A DNA stretch of 64,000 bases from Pseudoselenomonas ruminantium (GTDB lineage Bacteria > Bacillota > Negativicutes > Selenomonadales > Selenomonadaceae): NCBI RefSeq assembly GCF_900113715.1, contig NZ_FOQK01000002.1:1-64000 (forward strand), given 5' to 3'. Shown piece after piece: positions 17,494 to 26,606 of this stretch (position 1 is its first letter; each line of letters begins with the position of its first letter). A program made the translations under genes and the position numbers. The notes under the pieces were generated by a model, which worked only from the letters and a program-made list of their open reading frames with translations, did not search any database and was not told the origin of the DNA.

Positions 17494-17895
17494 TTACAAT
17501 TCTTTTGCAAGCTCAGCAATACGTTCGGCGGAGAGGCTAGTGTATTTCATAATCAGGCTGATGTCCATATTGTCGCGCAACATGTCGAGGGCTGCAGTCT
17601 CACGTGCTTTTTGTTCGCCTTGCTCGCGGCCTTGTTCACGGCCTTGTTCGAGACCTTGTTTGAATCCTTCTGCAAGATTTGCTTTGAGGTCACTATTGTA
17701 GTCCCAGATGGCAGATTCGCGAGCGATATACTCTCGGTAGGCGGCATCGTCCATGATGTAGCGGTCAGATGCTTGCATAGCATCTTTGATGGCTGTATTT
17801 TTCATTGCGAGTTCCTCCTTTTGGCTTTCATCGAGTTTGTTGGCAAAAAAGGCTAGCCATTTTTCGATGCGGTCCATAGATTGGACGGGGGACAC
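17494..17895 (-). pseudogene. C-terminal remnant of an Rpn/PD-(D/E)XK nuclease family transposase-like protein
   Basis: A 133-codon minus-strand frame resembling only the C-terminal third of the PD-(D/E)XK 'recombination-promoting nuclease/putative transposase' family: IEKWLAFFANK, a linker, the Gln/Gly/Glu-rich EGFKQGLEQGREQGREQGEQ stretch and a helical end (LSAERIAELAKEL). Full members are about 280-320 residues with the nuclease motif in the N-terminal part, which is missing; upstream DNA shows no trace of it. GTG 17895 or ATG 17877 could still be used. Best read as a decayed gene. Confidence 0.7.
17615..17662 (-). repeat. Four imperfect 12-bp tandem repeats inside the nuclease remnant
   Basis: Units of the form CGGCCTTGTTCN (plus strand) repeat four times and encode the EQGR-type four-residue repeats of the protein. 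This low-complexity coil is common in the family and is prone to slippage. Confidence 0.8.
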
Positions 17896-18011
17896 ACATA
17901 TATTCTATCATATTTAGAACATAAATTCTACAAGATATGATGTATACATAAATTTTGAAGAGAAAGTATACTGTAAGCGGAAAATAGAATGGAGCATTCC
18001 AAACGCTATGC

Positions 18012-18053
18012 AAAAAAATTGAGGACAATCGCTGATGCGATTATCCTCAATTT
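18012..18053 (-). terminator. Rho-independent terminator of the UDP-sugar operon
   Basis: Arms AAATTGAGGA (18016-18025) and TCCTCAATTT (18044-18053) enclose a further AATCGC/GCGATT pairing. Read on the minus strand the stem is followed by a T-run (the A-run 18012-18018). It lies 35 bases beyond the epimerase stop. The rest of the 17896-18087 gap is A+T-rich with no gene seen. Confidence 0.85.
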
Positions 18054-18087
18054 AATCTTGGAACACAATGTATGTTTTTTAGTTACG

Positions 18088-19167
18088 TTACCGATAAAAT
18101 TGTTTGTACCATTTGGCGAAGTTGGAGAGACCTTCTTTTATGCCGATGGCAGGGCGGAAATCGTAATCGCGCTCGAGAGCGGAGCTGTCGGCGTAGGTTA
18201 CAGGAACATCGCCGGGCTGCATCGGAACGAGTTCTTTGTGCGCCTCAAAGTCGTAGTCCTGTGGGAGGACGCCGCTATCAACGAGGGCGTGCTGGAGCGT
18301 GTCGATGTAGTCGAGCAGATTTTCAGGGGTGCCGCCACCGATGTTGTAGACAGCATATGGTGGGACGGGGAGTCCGTCTTCGCCAGTTTCTTTCTTTGGT
18401 GCACCTTTCATGACGCGATAGACACCCTCAACGATGTCGTCGATGTAGGTAAAGTCGCGTTTACAGTTGCCGTAGTTGAAGATCTTGATTGTATTGCCAG
18501 CCTTGAGGTTGTTCGTGGCCGAGAAGTAGAACATGTCAGTGCGGCCAGCAGGACCATAGACGGTGAAGAATCGCAGGCCGGTGGTAGGGAAATTGTAGAG
18601 CTTTGAGTAGGAGTGCGCCATGAGCTCATTGGATTTTTTTGTGGCCGCATAGAGCGAGACTGGATTGTCAACTTTATCATCGGTGCTGAAAGGAATTTTC
18701 TTGTTGCCGCCGTATACAGAAGATGAGGAGGCATAAACGAAATGCTCGATTGCTTCGTCATGACGGGCTGCTTCAAGCAGGTTGTAGAAGCCAATGAGGT
18801 TGCTATGGATATAGGTTTCCGGGTGCTCGATGCTGTAGCGGACGCCTGCCTGGGCTGCGAGGTTGACGACGACGGCAAATTTATATTCTGTGAATAAGCT
18901 GTCGATGAGTTCTTTGTCTGCGATGTCGCCTTTGACGAATTTCCAAGCAGAGGCGGAGTTTTCTGCCGCTTTGTCAATCTGTTCGAGACGCCATTCCTTC
19001 AGTTCGATGGGATTATAGTCTGTGAGGCAGTCGATGCCGATGATGGTGGCAGCGGTCGTTTCTTTGAGCAGGCGGCGGGCAAGATAGCTGCCGATGAAGC
19101 CGGCGGCACCAGTCACGAGGATATTCTTGCCATTTAAATCCAGCTGTTGTTTTTCGATACGTTCCAT
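18088..19167 (-). CDS. NAD-dependent nucleotide-sugar epimerase, UDP-glucuronate 4-epimerase-like
   Basis: SDR-family enzyme of 359 residues, most like UDP-glucuronate 4-epimerases (CapI type), giving UDP-galacturonate. It has VTGAAGFIGSYLARRLL (NAD), NLAAQAGVRYSIEHPETY, YASSSSVYGGN, the Tyr-x3-Lys in SLYAATKKSNELMAHSY, RFFTVYGPAGRTDM and RDFTYIDDIVEGV. Start ATG 19167 has AGGAGA upstream. It follows the dehydrogenase gene by 19 bases in the same direction, so the pair would run UDP-Glc to UDP-GlcA to UDP-GalA and feed the polysaccharide. A 4-epimerase of another UDP sugar is the alternative. Confidence 0.9.
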   Translation of the reverse strand: MERIEKQQLDLNGKNILVTGAAGFIGSYLARRLLKETTAATIIGIDCLTDYNPIELKEWRLEQIDKAAENSASAWKFVKGDIADKELIDSLFTEYKFAVVVNLAAQAGVRYSIEHPETYIHSNLIGFYNLLEAARHDEAIEHFVYASSSSVYGGNKKIPFSTDDKVDNPVSLYAATKKSNELMAHSYSKLYNFPTTGLRFFTVYGPAGRTDMFYFSATNNLKAGNTIKIFNYGNCKRDFTYIDDIVEGVYRVMKGAPKKETGEDGLPVPPYAVYNIGGGTPENLLDYIDTLQHALVDSGVLPQDYDFEAHKELVPMQPGDVPVTYADSSALERDYDFRPAIGIKEGLSNFAKWYKQFYR

Positions 19168-19186
19168 CTGTTTTATCTCCTATTTA

Positions 19187-20713
19187 TTAGTCGCGTTTGA
19201 AAATGTCGCGCGTATAGACTTTTTCGGCTACATCATCGAGGCAGCTATCGTAGCGATTGGCGATGATGGATTTGCTCAGTGATTTGAATTTATTGAGGTC
19301 ATTAACGACTTTCGAGCCGAAGAACGTATCGCCATCTTTGAGGGTCGGTTCATAGATGATGACCGTGGCACCTTTGGCTTTGATGCGTTTCATGACGCCC
19401 TGGATGGAGGACTGGCGGAAGTTATCGGAGTTGGACTTCATCGTCAGGCGGAATACGCCGACTGTGCAGTCTGTTGCCTTGTGCGCATCTTCGGATTCAT
19501 CGTAGTTGTCAGAGTTGCCATAGGCACCGGCGAGGTCGAGCACGCGGTCAGCGATAAAGTCTTTGCGCGTCCGGTTGCTTTCGACGATGGCTTCGATGAG
19601 ATTTTCCGGGACATCGGCATAGTTGGCGAGAAGCTGCTTGGTGTCTTTCGGGAGGCAGTAGCCGCCGTAGCCGAAGGAAGGATTGTTGTAGTGGGTGCCG
19701 ATACGCGGATCGAGGCAGACACCATCGATGATATGCTGCGTGTTGAGTCCTTTGGATTCGGCATAGGTGTCGAGCTCATTGAAGTAGGAGACGCGCAGCG
19801 CCAGATAGGTGTTGGCGAAGAGCTTGACGGCTTCGGCTTCGGTAAAGCCCATATAAAGCGTGGAGATGTTTTCCTTGATAGCTCCTTCTTGCAGCAGGGA
19901 AGCAAAGGTATGAGCCGCTTTTACGGTCGCAGGATTTTCTTCATCCATGCTGACAATGATACGGCTCGGATAGAGGTTGTCGTAGAGTGCCTTGGATTCG
20001 CGGAGGAATTCAGGGCTGAAGAGGATGTGGTCGTTGTTGTATTTTTTACGGATTTGAGCGGTATAGCCGACAGGAATCGTCGACTTGATGACCATCCAAG
20101 GCATGTGGCCGGTGCCTTTGTTGGCAGCTTCGACGAGTTCGATGACGGATTCTACGGCCGAGGTGTCAAAATAATTCTTTTTGGAGTCGTAGTTAGTCGG
20201 TGCCGCGATGACGACGAAGTCTGCCTGCTGATAGACTTTCCAGGCCGGGTTCGTTTCGCTGACTGTTTGGTCATTGAGGACGCAGGTCAGGTCGAGCTCT
20301 TTTTCGGCGAGATATTTTTCAATGTAGTCATCCTGGATTGGAGAGATGCGGTTATTGATTTTATTGACTTTTGCCTCGATGATGTCAATCGCCGTGACAT
20401 GATTGTGTTGGGCGAGCAGCGTGGCAATCGAAAGTCCGACATAGCCGGTACCGGCCACAGCGATATGGAGTGGAGAAACTGTCTCTGTCTTTTCGGTAGA
20501 AACTTCCTGGAAGAGTGTGGTCGGGTCAAAATGCAGGACTTCACTCAGAGCTTCAAGCTGGGGGATGGACGGTGTATATTCGCCGGTTTCGAGCTTTGAC
20601 AGTACCGAGCGATTCATGCCTGTGGCTTCGGCGAGTTCCTGCTGCGTCAGGTTCTGTTTTTTACGCGTGTTAGTAACGATATCGGTGAGCAATTTGAGTG
20701 ATAGCTTTTTCAT
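19187..20713 (-). CDS. ugd: UDP-glucose 6-dehydrogenase fused to an N-terminal XRE helix-turn-helix domain
   Basis: A single 508-codon frame. Residues about 10-65 are an HTH_3/XRE DNA-binding domain ([40 protein letters not shown]). From residue 82 comes a complete short-type (HasB-like) UDP-glucose dehydrogenase: [23 protein letters not shown]-like [55 protein letters not shown], the catalytic cysteine near 351 in [14 protein letters not shown], and the family ending [11 protein letters not shown]. The usual enzyme is about 390-400 residues and lacks the HTH. ATG 20713 follows GGAGG by 6 bases. It oxidises UDP-glucose to UDP-glucuronate and may also bind DNA, perhaps its own promoter. Confidence 0.95.
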   Translation of the reverse strand: MKKLSLKLLTDIVTNTRKKQNLTQQELAEATGMNRSVLSKLETGEYTPSIPQLEALSEVLHFDPTTLFQEVSTEKTETVSPLHIAVAGTGYVGLSIATLLAQHNHVTAIDIIEAKVNKINNRISPIQDDYIEKYLAEKELDLTCVLNDQTVSETNPAWKVYQQADFVVIAAPTNYDSKKNYFDTSAVESVIELVEAANKGTGHMPWMVIKSTIPVGYTAQIRKKYNNDHILFSPEFLRESKALYDNLYPSRIIVSMDEENPATVKAAHTFASLLQEGAIKENISTLYMGFTEAEAVKLFANTYLALRVSYFNELDTYAESKGLNTQHIIDGVCLDPRIGTHYNNPSFGYGGYCLPKDTKQLLANYADVPENLIEAIVESNRTRKDFIADRVLDLAGAYGNSDNYDESEDAHKATDCTVGVFRLTMKSNSDNFRQSSIQGVMKRIKAKGATVIIYEPTLKDGDTFFGSKVVNDLNKFKSLSKSIIANRYDSCLDDVAEKVYTRDIFKRD

Positions 20714-20728
20714 ATAATCCTCCACTTG

Positions 20729-20743
20729 GTTGTTTAAAACAAC
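20729..20743. promoter_or_regulatory. Perfect inverted repeat between ugd promoter and RBS, candidate operator
   Basis: GTTGTTT-A-AAACAAC: 7-base arms, perfect, one-base centre. It lies in the ugd 5' leader, about 33 bases downstream of the -10 and 8 bases upstream of the GGAGG. This size and form suit an XRE-type dimer, so binding by the ugd HTH domain is a reasonable inference. Confidence 0.55.
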
Positions 20744-20775
20744 GAAAATATCAAAAGTATTTGATTAACAAGGAG

Positions 20776-20804
20776 ATTATAAACTAAGATGTTGTTCTAG
20801 TCAA
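20776..20804 (-). promoter_or_regulatory. Sigma-70-type promoter of ugd
   Basis: On the minus strand: -35 TTGACT (20804-20799), 17-base spacer, -10 TATAAT (20781-20776). Eleven of twelve consensus positions match. Confidence 0.8.
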
Positions 20805-20835
20805 CGCTATGGTAGGGGGATTCGCTATATAGATA

Positions 20836-20864
20836 TTTAAAAAATAATTAAAATAAGATATAAT
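20836..20864 (+). promoter_or_regulatory. Putative promoter of the type I secretion operon
   Basis: -35 TTTAAA (20836-20841), 17-base spacer, -10 TATAAT (20859-20864), about 54 bases before the first ABC transporter start. It is divergent from the ugd promoter across a 204-base A+T-rich gap. Confidence 0.6.
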
Positions 20865-20917
20865 GATGCTTATGGATTTACAAGGTGTTGATTTTCAACA
20901 TATTTGATGGGGGTAAC

Positions 20918-23038
20918 ATGGAAGAGAATACCAATAAGCTTGACACAGGACGTCAGGCATTGCTACAGATTTTTGCGCATTTCGGTACTGCTGATGCTGA
21001 GTCGGCAAAGTCAGTATGCGGGACTGATGCAGAGATTGATTGGGAGATTTTACAGTCAGTGGCCCGGAAGTATAATCTGCGCTCGCATTTGCTGCAGATG
21101 AAGGCTGCTGAGCTGCGTGATGTTGAGGTTCCCGCGCTGATACGGTTGACGAATGGTCATTACGCAGTGTTGGTTGTATACAGTGATGCAGCAGTATTTG
21201 TGCTGGACCCCGCATTGCCGCAGCCGTTGGCTATGCCAGCCAGCCAGTTTGCAGAGATATGGACTGGAGAGGTGCTGGTCTTTTCGGCAAAATGGAATTG
21301 GGATTATTTTTGCAAGCGGTATAATCTGCCGTGGTTTTTCCAGGTATTGCGGCATTATCGCAAATATTTGGGCGAGGCATTGCTGGCAGCCTTTTTTTTG
21401 CAGTTGATGGGCATCGGCATGCCGCTTATCACGCAGGTTATTATCGATAAGGTTATTGGTAATAATGGCTTATCGACATTGACTGTCATTGGCTGTGCCA
21501 TGGTCCTTTTTTTCTTTGTGCAGGCATTGCTTACGGGACTCAAGACATATTTTTTGGCCCATACGACAAATAAATTGGATGCCATACTGGGAACGCGGCT
21601 TTTTCGTCATATGATAAGCCTGCCGCTGCCTTATTATGAGAGCCGGCGTGTAGGTGATACTTTGATGCGCGTTGAGGCGCTGACGAGCATACGGGAATTC
21701 TTGACGGGAACAGGCCTTATGACCCTGCTGGATGTGTTTTTTTCAGCGGTGTTTTTGGCGTTCATGCTTTACTATAGTGTGCCGCTTACCTTGATTGCTA
21801 TGTTGATTGTGCCGCTTTATCTGATACAGAATATATGGTCCGTGCCTATTGTAAAAGCTAAGATTGATGCAGTCTGGCGTACGGGCACAGAAAATCAGTC
21901 ATTCCTTGTAGAGTCGGTGACGAATATGGAGACGATCAAGGCGCTGGCTTTGGAGCCGCAGTTTAATCATCGCTGGGAAAAACTGTTGGCGCGTTATATG
22001 CGTACGACGTTCGAGAATGCGAAATTCAATGTCGTGCTGGGCGGCTTTTCAGGAACCATCGAGTCGTTGGCTTCGCTGGGGATTCTATGGTATGGCGGCC
22101 ATATGGTTATGGATGGAGAGTTTACGCTGGGACAACTCATCGCCTTTCAGATGATTGCCGGACAGGCTATGCAGCCGATGACCAAGCTGCTGACGATATG
22201 GCCGTCTGTCCAACAGGCAGGATTGGCTTTGGAACGTATCGGGGATGTGCTGAATACTGGTATGGAGCCAGTGCTGATTGAGCAGGGGGAAATACCTGTT
22301 CGTGGGGATATCCGTCTGGAGCATTTGTCGTTCCGGTATCGTCCGGATTTGCCGCTGGTATTAGATGACATCAATTTGGAAATCAAGGCGGGAGAAAAAA
22401 TAGGCATTGTCGGCAGATCTGGCTCAGGTAAGAGCACGCTGTCGAAGCTGGTACAGCGCTTGTATTTGCCGGATGAAGGCAGTGTATTTATCGACAATCG
22501 TCCGGTGGAGGAGCTTGGTTTCCATAATCTTAGAGCCCAGATTGGTGTTGTCATGCAGGAAAATTTCCTGTTTGATCGCAACATCCGCGATAATATCGCT
22601 TTGGCACGCCCCGATGCGGGTATGGATGAAATCATACAGGCAGCGAAGCTGGCAGGTGCTCACGATTTTATTTTGGAGTTGCCGGAAGGCTATGACACGA
22701 TGGCTGGCGAACGAGGGGCAAGCTTGTCTGGTGGCCAGCGGCAGCGCATTGCAATTGCCAGGGCTTTATTGACAAATCCACGGATTTTGATTTTTGATGA
22801 AGCAACCAGTGCCTTGGATTATGAGTCGGAGCGGATTATCATGCAGAATATCGAGGCCATTGGTGAAGGGCGGACGATGCTTATCATCGCCCATCGCTTG
22901 TCAACCGTGGCGCATTGTGACCGCATCATTGTGCTGGATAAGGGGCGGATTGCCGAATCTGGTACACCGCAGCAGCTGCTGCAGCAGAATGGAATCTATC
23001 GCGAGCTTTACTTGCAACAGTCGGAGGGAACGGAATGA
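20918..23038 (+). CDS. Type I secretion ABC transporter/permease (HlyB/RtxB type) with C39-like domain
   Basis: Inner-membrane exporter of 706 residues. Residues about 5-130 form a C39-peptidase-like domain lacking the catalytic cysteine pattern (a CLD, as in HlyB), ending in LTNGHYAVLVVY and FSAKWNWDYFCKRY. Six-helix transmembrane part from about 150 to 430, then the ATPase: Walker A GRSGSGKST near 500, signature LSGGQRQR near 603, Walker B ILIFDEATS near 623, H-loop IAHRLS. ATG 20918 is chosen over upstream GTG 20885 because homology starts there. It overlaps the adaptor gene by 4 bases. A second such transporter lies two genes on. Confidence 0.93.
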   Translation: MEENTNKLDTGRQALLQIFAHFGTADAESAKSVCGTDAEIDWEILQSVARKYNLRSHLLQMKAAELRDVEVPALIRLTNGHYAVLVVYSDAAVFVLDPALPQPLAMPASQFAEIWTGEVLVFSAKWNWDYFCKRYNLPWFFQVLRHYRKYLGEALLAAFFLQLMGIGMPLITQVIIDKVIGNNGLSTLTVIGCAMVLFFFVQALLTGLKTYFLAHTTNKLDAILGTRLFRHMISLPLPYYESRRVGDTLMRVEALTSIREFLTGTGLMTLLDVFFSAVFLAFMLYYSVPLTLIAMLIVPLYLIQNIWSVPIVKAKIDAVWRTGTENQSFLVESVTNMETIKALALEPQFNHRWEKLLARYMRTTFENAKFNVVLGGFSGTIESLASLGILWYGGHMVMDGEFTLGQLIAFQMIAGQAMQPMTKLLTIWPSVQQAGLALERIGDVLNTGMEPVLIEQGEIPVRGDIRLEHLSFRYRPDLPLVLDDINLEIKAGEKIGIVGRSGSGKSTLSKLVQRLYLPDEGSVFIDNRPVEELGFHNLRAQIGVVMQENFLFDRNIRDNIALARPDAGMDEIIQAAKLAGAHDFILELPEGYDTMAGERGASLSGGQRQRIAIARALLTNPRILIFDEATSALDYESERIIMQNIEAIGEGRTMLIIAHRLSTVAHCDRIIVLDKGRIAESGTPQQLLQQNGIYRELYLQQSEGTE

Positions 23039-24396
23039 AGATAGTAAAATGGTGGCAGGCTTTTATCAAGGGGCCGGATGAGAAGGTAGAAACGGAGTTT
23101 TTGCCTGCAATCCTGGAGGTAACAGAAACGCCGCCTTCGCCGGTAGGGCGTATGGTAATGTGGTCGATATTGGCTTTGCTGACGGTGGGGATTGTATGGT
23201 CCATATTGGGCCATATTGACGAGACTGCCGTAGCAGAGGGCAAAATAGTACCTTCTGGTCAGGTGAAGACAATTCAGGTAAAGAATAAGGGGATCATTCG
23301 GGAAATCAAGGTTCGCGAGGGCGATTATGTCAAGGAAGGTGATCCATTGGTTATCATGGACCCGACGTCCTCGACGGCAGATTATGACAGTTTGAAGAAA
23401 CGGGCTGCTTATTTTGCGTTGGATATCAAGCGCCTCGAGGCAGAGCTTGAGGGGAAACCTTTCCAGATTACAGCAGATGATGCACTCGATGATCGTGATG
23501 TGCAGGCAGAGCGGCTGCTGTATGAAAGCCGGCAGGGGCAGTACAAGGCCGATTATAATGCGGCCAATGCTATGGTGGCGCAGAAGCAGGCAGCTTTGCA
23601 GGCTGCGCGTGAGGGCTATGAGAAATATCGTGGCATGTATGTAATTGCGGCAGAGAAGGAAAACAGGCTGCAGACACTGGTGTCACAGAATGCTATTGCG
23701 GAATTCCAGCTGCTTGAACAGCAGTCGCAACGGATTGAGGTGGAACAGAATATGCATGCGCAGGCGGATGTCCTAAAGCAGTCACAGGCTGAAATGGATG
23801 AAGCGCAGCGCAAGATGAACAGTGTCGATGAGACGTACAAGAAAGATGTCATGACGGCATTGGTCGAAGCCCGCAAACAATATTACGCATTAGAAGAAGA
23901 AATTAAAAAAGCGGAAGAAGATGCACAGCTCACAGTCGTGGAGGCTCCGTGCAATGGCCGTGTCTACAATCTGGCTATTCATACGGTGGGCGGTATCGTG
24001 ACGGATGCGCAGGCATTGATGATGATTGTACCTGATGATGCCGAGCTTGAGTTTGAAGTCTGGGCGGATAACAAAGATATTGGTTTCATCAAACAGGATC
24101 AGCAGGCCGAGGTTAAGGTACAAACGTATAATTTCCAGAAATTTGGTGTTGTGAAAGCGACCGTAGCGGATATCAGCCCTGACGCGGCCAATGATGAGAA
24201 GGACCCGACTACCTATGAGAAATACCGGCTGCGGCTTAAAATCAATCCGGACAGCTGGGATATATTTGGTACGCAGTCGAAGCTGGGGCCGGGTATGCAC
24301 GTGACGGCAGAAGTCAAAATCAAGGAAAAACGCATCATTGATTATTTCCTCGATCCGTTCCGTCAGTATAAGAGTGAAGCATTGAGGGAGCGTTGA
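23035..24396 (+). CDS. Type I secretion membrane fusion protein (HlyD/RtxD family)
   Basis: Periplasmic adaptor of 453 residues linking the ABC transporters to an outer-membrane TolC-like channel (not in the window). One membrane helix near residues 41-60 (MWSILALLTVGIVWSILG), a lipoyl/barrel-sandwich half from KTIQVKNKGIIREIKVREGD, a long alpha-helical hairpin of about 200 residues rich in Ala, Gln and Glu, then the second half VEAPCNGRVYNLAIHTVGGI and the HlyD end KEKRIIDYFLDPF. The ATG overlaps the previous gene (ATGA) and the next gene starts 2 bases after its stop. Confidence 0.94.
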   Translation: MKIVKWWQAFIKGPDEKVETEFLPAILEVTETPPSPVGRMVMWSILALLTVGIVWSILGHIDETAVAEGKIVPSGQVKTIQVKNKGIIREIKVREGDYVKEGDPLVIMDPTSSTADYDSLKKRAAYFALDIKRLEAELEGKPFQITADDALDDRDVQAERLLYESRQGQYKADYNAANAMVAQKQAALQAAREGYEKYRGMYVIAAEKENRLQTLVSQNAIAEFQLLEQQSQRIEVEQNMHAQADVLKQSQAEMDEAQRKMNSVDETYKKDVMTALVEARKQYYALEEEIKKAEEDAQLTVVEAPCNGRVYNLAIHTVGGIVTDAQALMMIVPDDAELEFEVWADNKDIGFIKQDQQAEVKVQTYNFQKFGVVKATVADISPDAANDEKDPTTYEKYRLRLKINPDSWDIFGTQSKLGPGMHVTAEVKIKEKRIIDYFLDPFRQYKSEALRER

Positions 24397-24398
24397 GC

Positions 24399-26543
24399 AT
24401 GGAAGTAATGATAGATACAGGCTTACGCTCACTGGTAGTGCTGGCTAAGAATTTCCAGATTCCCGTGGATTTGCACCAGCTTGAGCGAGGCTATTCGCTT
24501 GAGCCGGGTGCGGTAGATGAAACGACTATCTTGCAGGCGGCCCACGACCTGCATTTGCGCGCCAGCTGCCGGCATGGCCTTTCCGTGGAGCGCCTGGAGA
24601 AATTGCCGTTGCCGGTAATGCTCAAGATGAGTCAGGGAAATTATGTTGTCCTGGCAGGGAAACAGGAAGATTCTGATGAGCTGATTATCTATGATACGAG
24701 AGTATCGATGGAGCCAATGCTGGCGGATCCACGCAAGCTGTACGAAGATTTTGCTGGAACGGCTATCTTATTTACGCGGCGGTTTGAACTCAGTGAGGCA
24801 GAGCAGCATGATGCGGAGGCTGCACAGTTTGGCTGGCGCTGGTTTTTACCGGTAGTAACGAAATACAGCCGCTTTTTGGGCAATGTATTTGTAATATCTT
24901 TTTTGCTGCAGCTTTTGGGGCTGGCTTCGCCGCTGTTCACACAGGTTATCATCGATAAAGTGCTGGTGCATCGTAGCGTCGATACACTGGACATCCTTCT
25001 TTTGGGTATGCTGTTATCAACGCTTTTCCAGCAGTGGATGTCAGGGCTGCGAAGTTTTGTGTTTACCAATATCACGAGCAAGATGGATGCGACGTTAGGC
25101 AGCCGGTTGTATCAGAACATCATGCGCTTGCCGGCCAAGTATTTTGACCGCTGGCAGGTAGGTGATGTGGTATCACGTGCTGGTGAGCTTGAAAATCTGC
25201 GGAATTTCTTGACTGGCTCGTCACTGACCGTTGTGCTGGACATTGTTTTTGCGCTCATTTATTTAGCGGTCTTGTTTGTATACAGCCGCCAGCTTAGTAT
25301 TGTGGTGCTGGTTATCCTGCCATGCTTTGTGCTGCTCAATGTGCTTGCAGCTCCAATTTATAAGAGGTTGATCAATACGCGTTTCCTGGTAGGGGCACAG
25401 AACCGCTCGTTTATGATCGAGACGATCACAGGCATCCATGCAGTCAAGAACTGTGCGGTGGAAGAGACTTTTGTAACACGCTATGAGGAAATGCTGGCAC
25501 GCTATGTCATGTCCGTGTTTTCCGTGGTTAAGCTTACTTTGGCGGCCAGCTCTATTGGCATGTTCTTGCAGAATATCTTCTCGCTGGCAATCCTTTGGGT
25601 TGGTGCTTTGCGGGTTATGGATCACAGCTTGACCGTTGGTGAGCTGATTGCTTTTCAGATGATTGCAGGGCAGCTTATCGCACCAGTTATGCGTCTGGTG
25701 GATGCGTGGCAATACTTTCAGCAGGCACGGGTCTCGATGGCACGTCTTGGCGATATCATGAATGAGGAAAAAGAAGAGGCTTGGAGTCCGAATCGCACGA
25801 CGCTGCCGGATATTACGGGCGATATCCAGCTTCAAGGAGTATCTTTTTCCTATCGCAAGGATAGCCGCAAGGTGCTTGATGGCATAGATTTAGGCATACC
25901 AGCCGGCTTGCGTGTAGGTATTGTCGGCCGCTCTGGTTCGGGCAAGAGCACGCTGACAAAGCTTATCCAGCGGCTGTACATTCCCGATACGGGACATATC
26001 CGTGTGGATGGTGTCGATATTGCGCAGGTCGAGCCGGCTTGGCTGCGCCGGCAGATAGGGGTGGTGCTTCAAGATAGTATGCTGTTTTCAGGTACTATTG
26101 AGGAGAATATCAAGATCGCTGTGCCAAATGCCACGCATGAAGAGGTGGTACGGGCTGCGCAATTAGCAGGTGCGGCAGAGTTTATCGAGGCTTTTCCGCA
26201 TGGCTATGAGACATTTGTCGGTGAGCGCGGTGGCCTGCTGTCAGGCGGGCAGCGGCAGCGTATTGCCATTGCGAGGGCGTTGATGACGGATCCGCGTATT
26301 TTGATTTTTGATGAGGCGACGAGTGCTTTGGATTATGAGTCTGAGGCTAAAGTCATGCAGAATATCGATGCAATCGCTGCGGGGCGTACGGTATTGATGA
26401 TTGCGCATCGGTTATCTACTGTCCGTGATTGTGATGCAATCGTGGTGATTGACCAGGGGCATCTGGTAGAGGCTGGCAGCCATGAGGAACTCATGCAGGC
26501 GCAGGGCGCCTATTACCAGTTATGGATGGCACAAAAGGCATGA
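24399..26543 (+). CDS. Second type I secretion ABC transporter/permease (RtxE-like)
   Basis: Paralogue of the transporter two genes upstream, 714 residues with the same layout: a C39-like domain without the catalytic cysteine (residues 1-130), six membrane helices, ATPase with GRSGSGKST near 510, LSGGQRQR near 614, ILIFDEATSALDYESEA and IAHRLSTV. Two transporters round one adaptor is the rtxB-rtxD-rtxE order known from Vibrio RTX secretion, where both proteins are required, so a heterodimer is likely. ATG 24399 follows GAGGGAG; an upstream in-frame TTG is less likely. Confidence 0.92.
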   Translation: MEVMIDTGLRSLVVLAKNFQIPVDLHQLERGYSLEPGAVDETTILQAAHDLHLRASCRHGLSVERLEKLPLPVMLKMSQGNYVVLAGKQEDSDELIIYDTRVSMEPMLADPRKLYEDFAGTAILFTRRFELSEAEQHDAEAAQFGWRWFLPVVTKYSRFLGNVFVISFLLQLLGLASPLFTQVIIDKVLVHRSVDTLDILLLGMLLSTLFQQWMSGLRSFVFTNITSKMDATLGSRLYQNIMRLPAKYFDRWQVGDVVSRAGELENLRNFLTGSSLTVVLDIVFALIYLAVLFVYSRQLSIVVLVILPCFVLLNVLAAPIYKRLINTRFLVGAQNRSFMIETITGIHAVKNCAVEETFVTRYEEMLARYVMSVFSVVKLTLAASSIGMFLQNIFSLAILWVGALRVMDHSLTVGELIAFQMIAGQLIAPVMRLVDAWQYFQQARVSMARLGDIMNEEKEEAWSPNRTTLPDITGDIQLQGVSFSYRKDSRKVLDGIDLGIPAGLRVGIVGRSGSGKSTLTKLIQRLYIPDTGHIRVDGVDIAQVEPAWLRRQIGVVLQDSMLFSGTIEENIKIAVPNATHEEVVRAAQLAGAAEFIEAFPHGYETFVGERGGLLSGGQRQRIAIARALMTDPRILIFDEATSALDYESEAKVMQNIDAIAAGRTVLMIAHRLSTVRDCDAIVVIDQGHLVEAGSHEELMQAQGAYYQLWMAQKA

Positions 26544-26546
26544 GTA

Positions 26547-26555
26547 TGTTATAAT
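26547..26555 (+). promoter_or_regulatory. Extended -10 promoter for the RTX-like gene
   Basis: TGTTATAAT directly after the transporter stop: TG, one base, then consensus TATAAT (26550-26555). No good -35 is seen. It would let the secreted protein be made in larger amounts than its export apparatus. Confidence 0.6.
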
Positions 26556-26606
26556 GTTAATTTGGGGAGACGAATGTCCTCGTTCTGGTAAAATCAAGGG
26601 AGAAAT

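Noticed and set aside
17615-17662. Short tandem repeats as a CRISPR or VNTR array
   Set aside because: Units are 12 bases without spacers and encode a coil repeat in frame.
17940-17950. ATGTATACATA, identical to one of the elements before the chemoreceptor
   Set aside because: A single copy in A+T-rich DNA between gene ends, not near a start or promoter, so probably chance rather than an ArgR site.
19481-20599. 372-codon plus-strand frame opposite ugd
   Set aside because: It is a shadow of the dehydrogenase codons (Val, Gly, Asp and Phe-rich), while the minus strand has all catalytic motifs.
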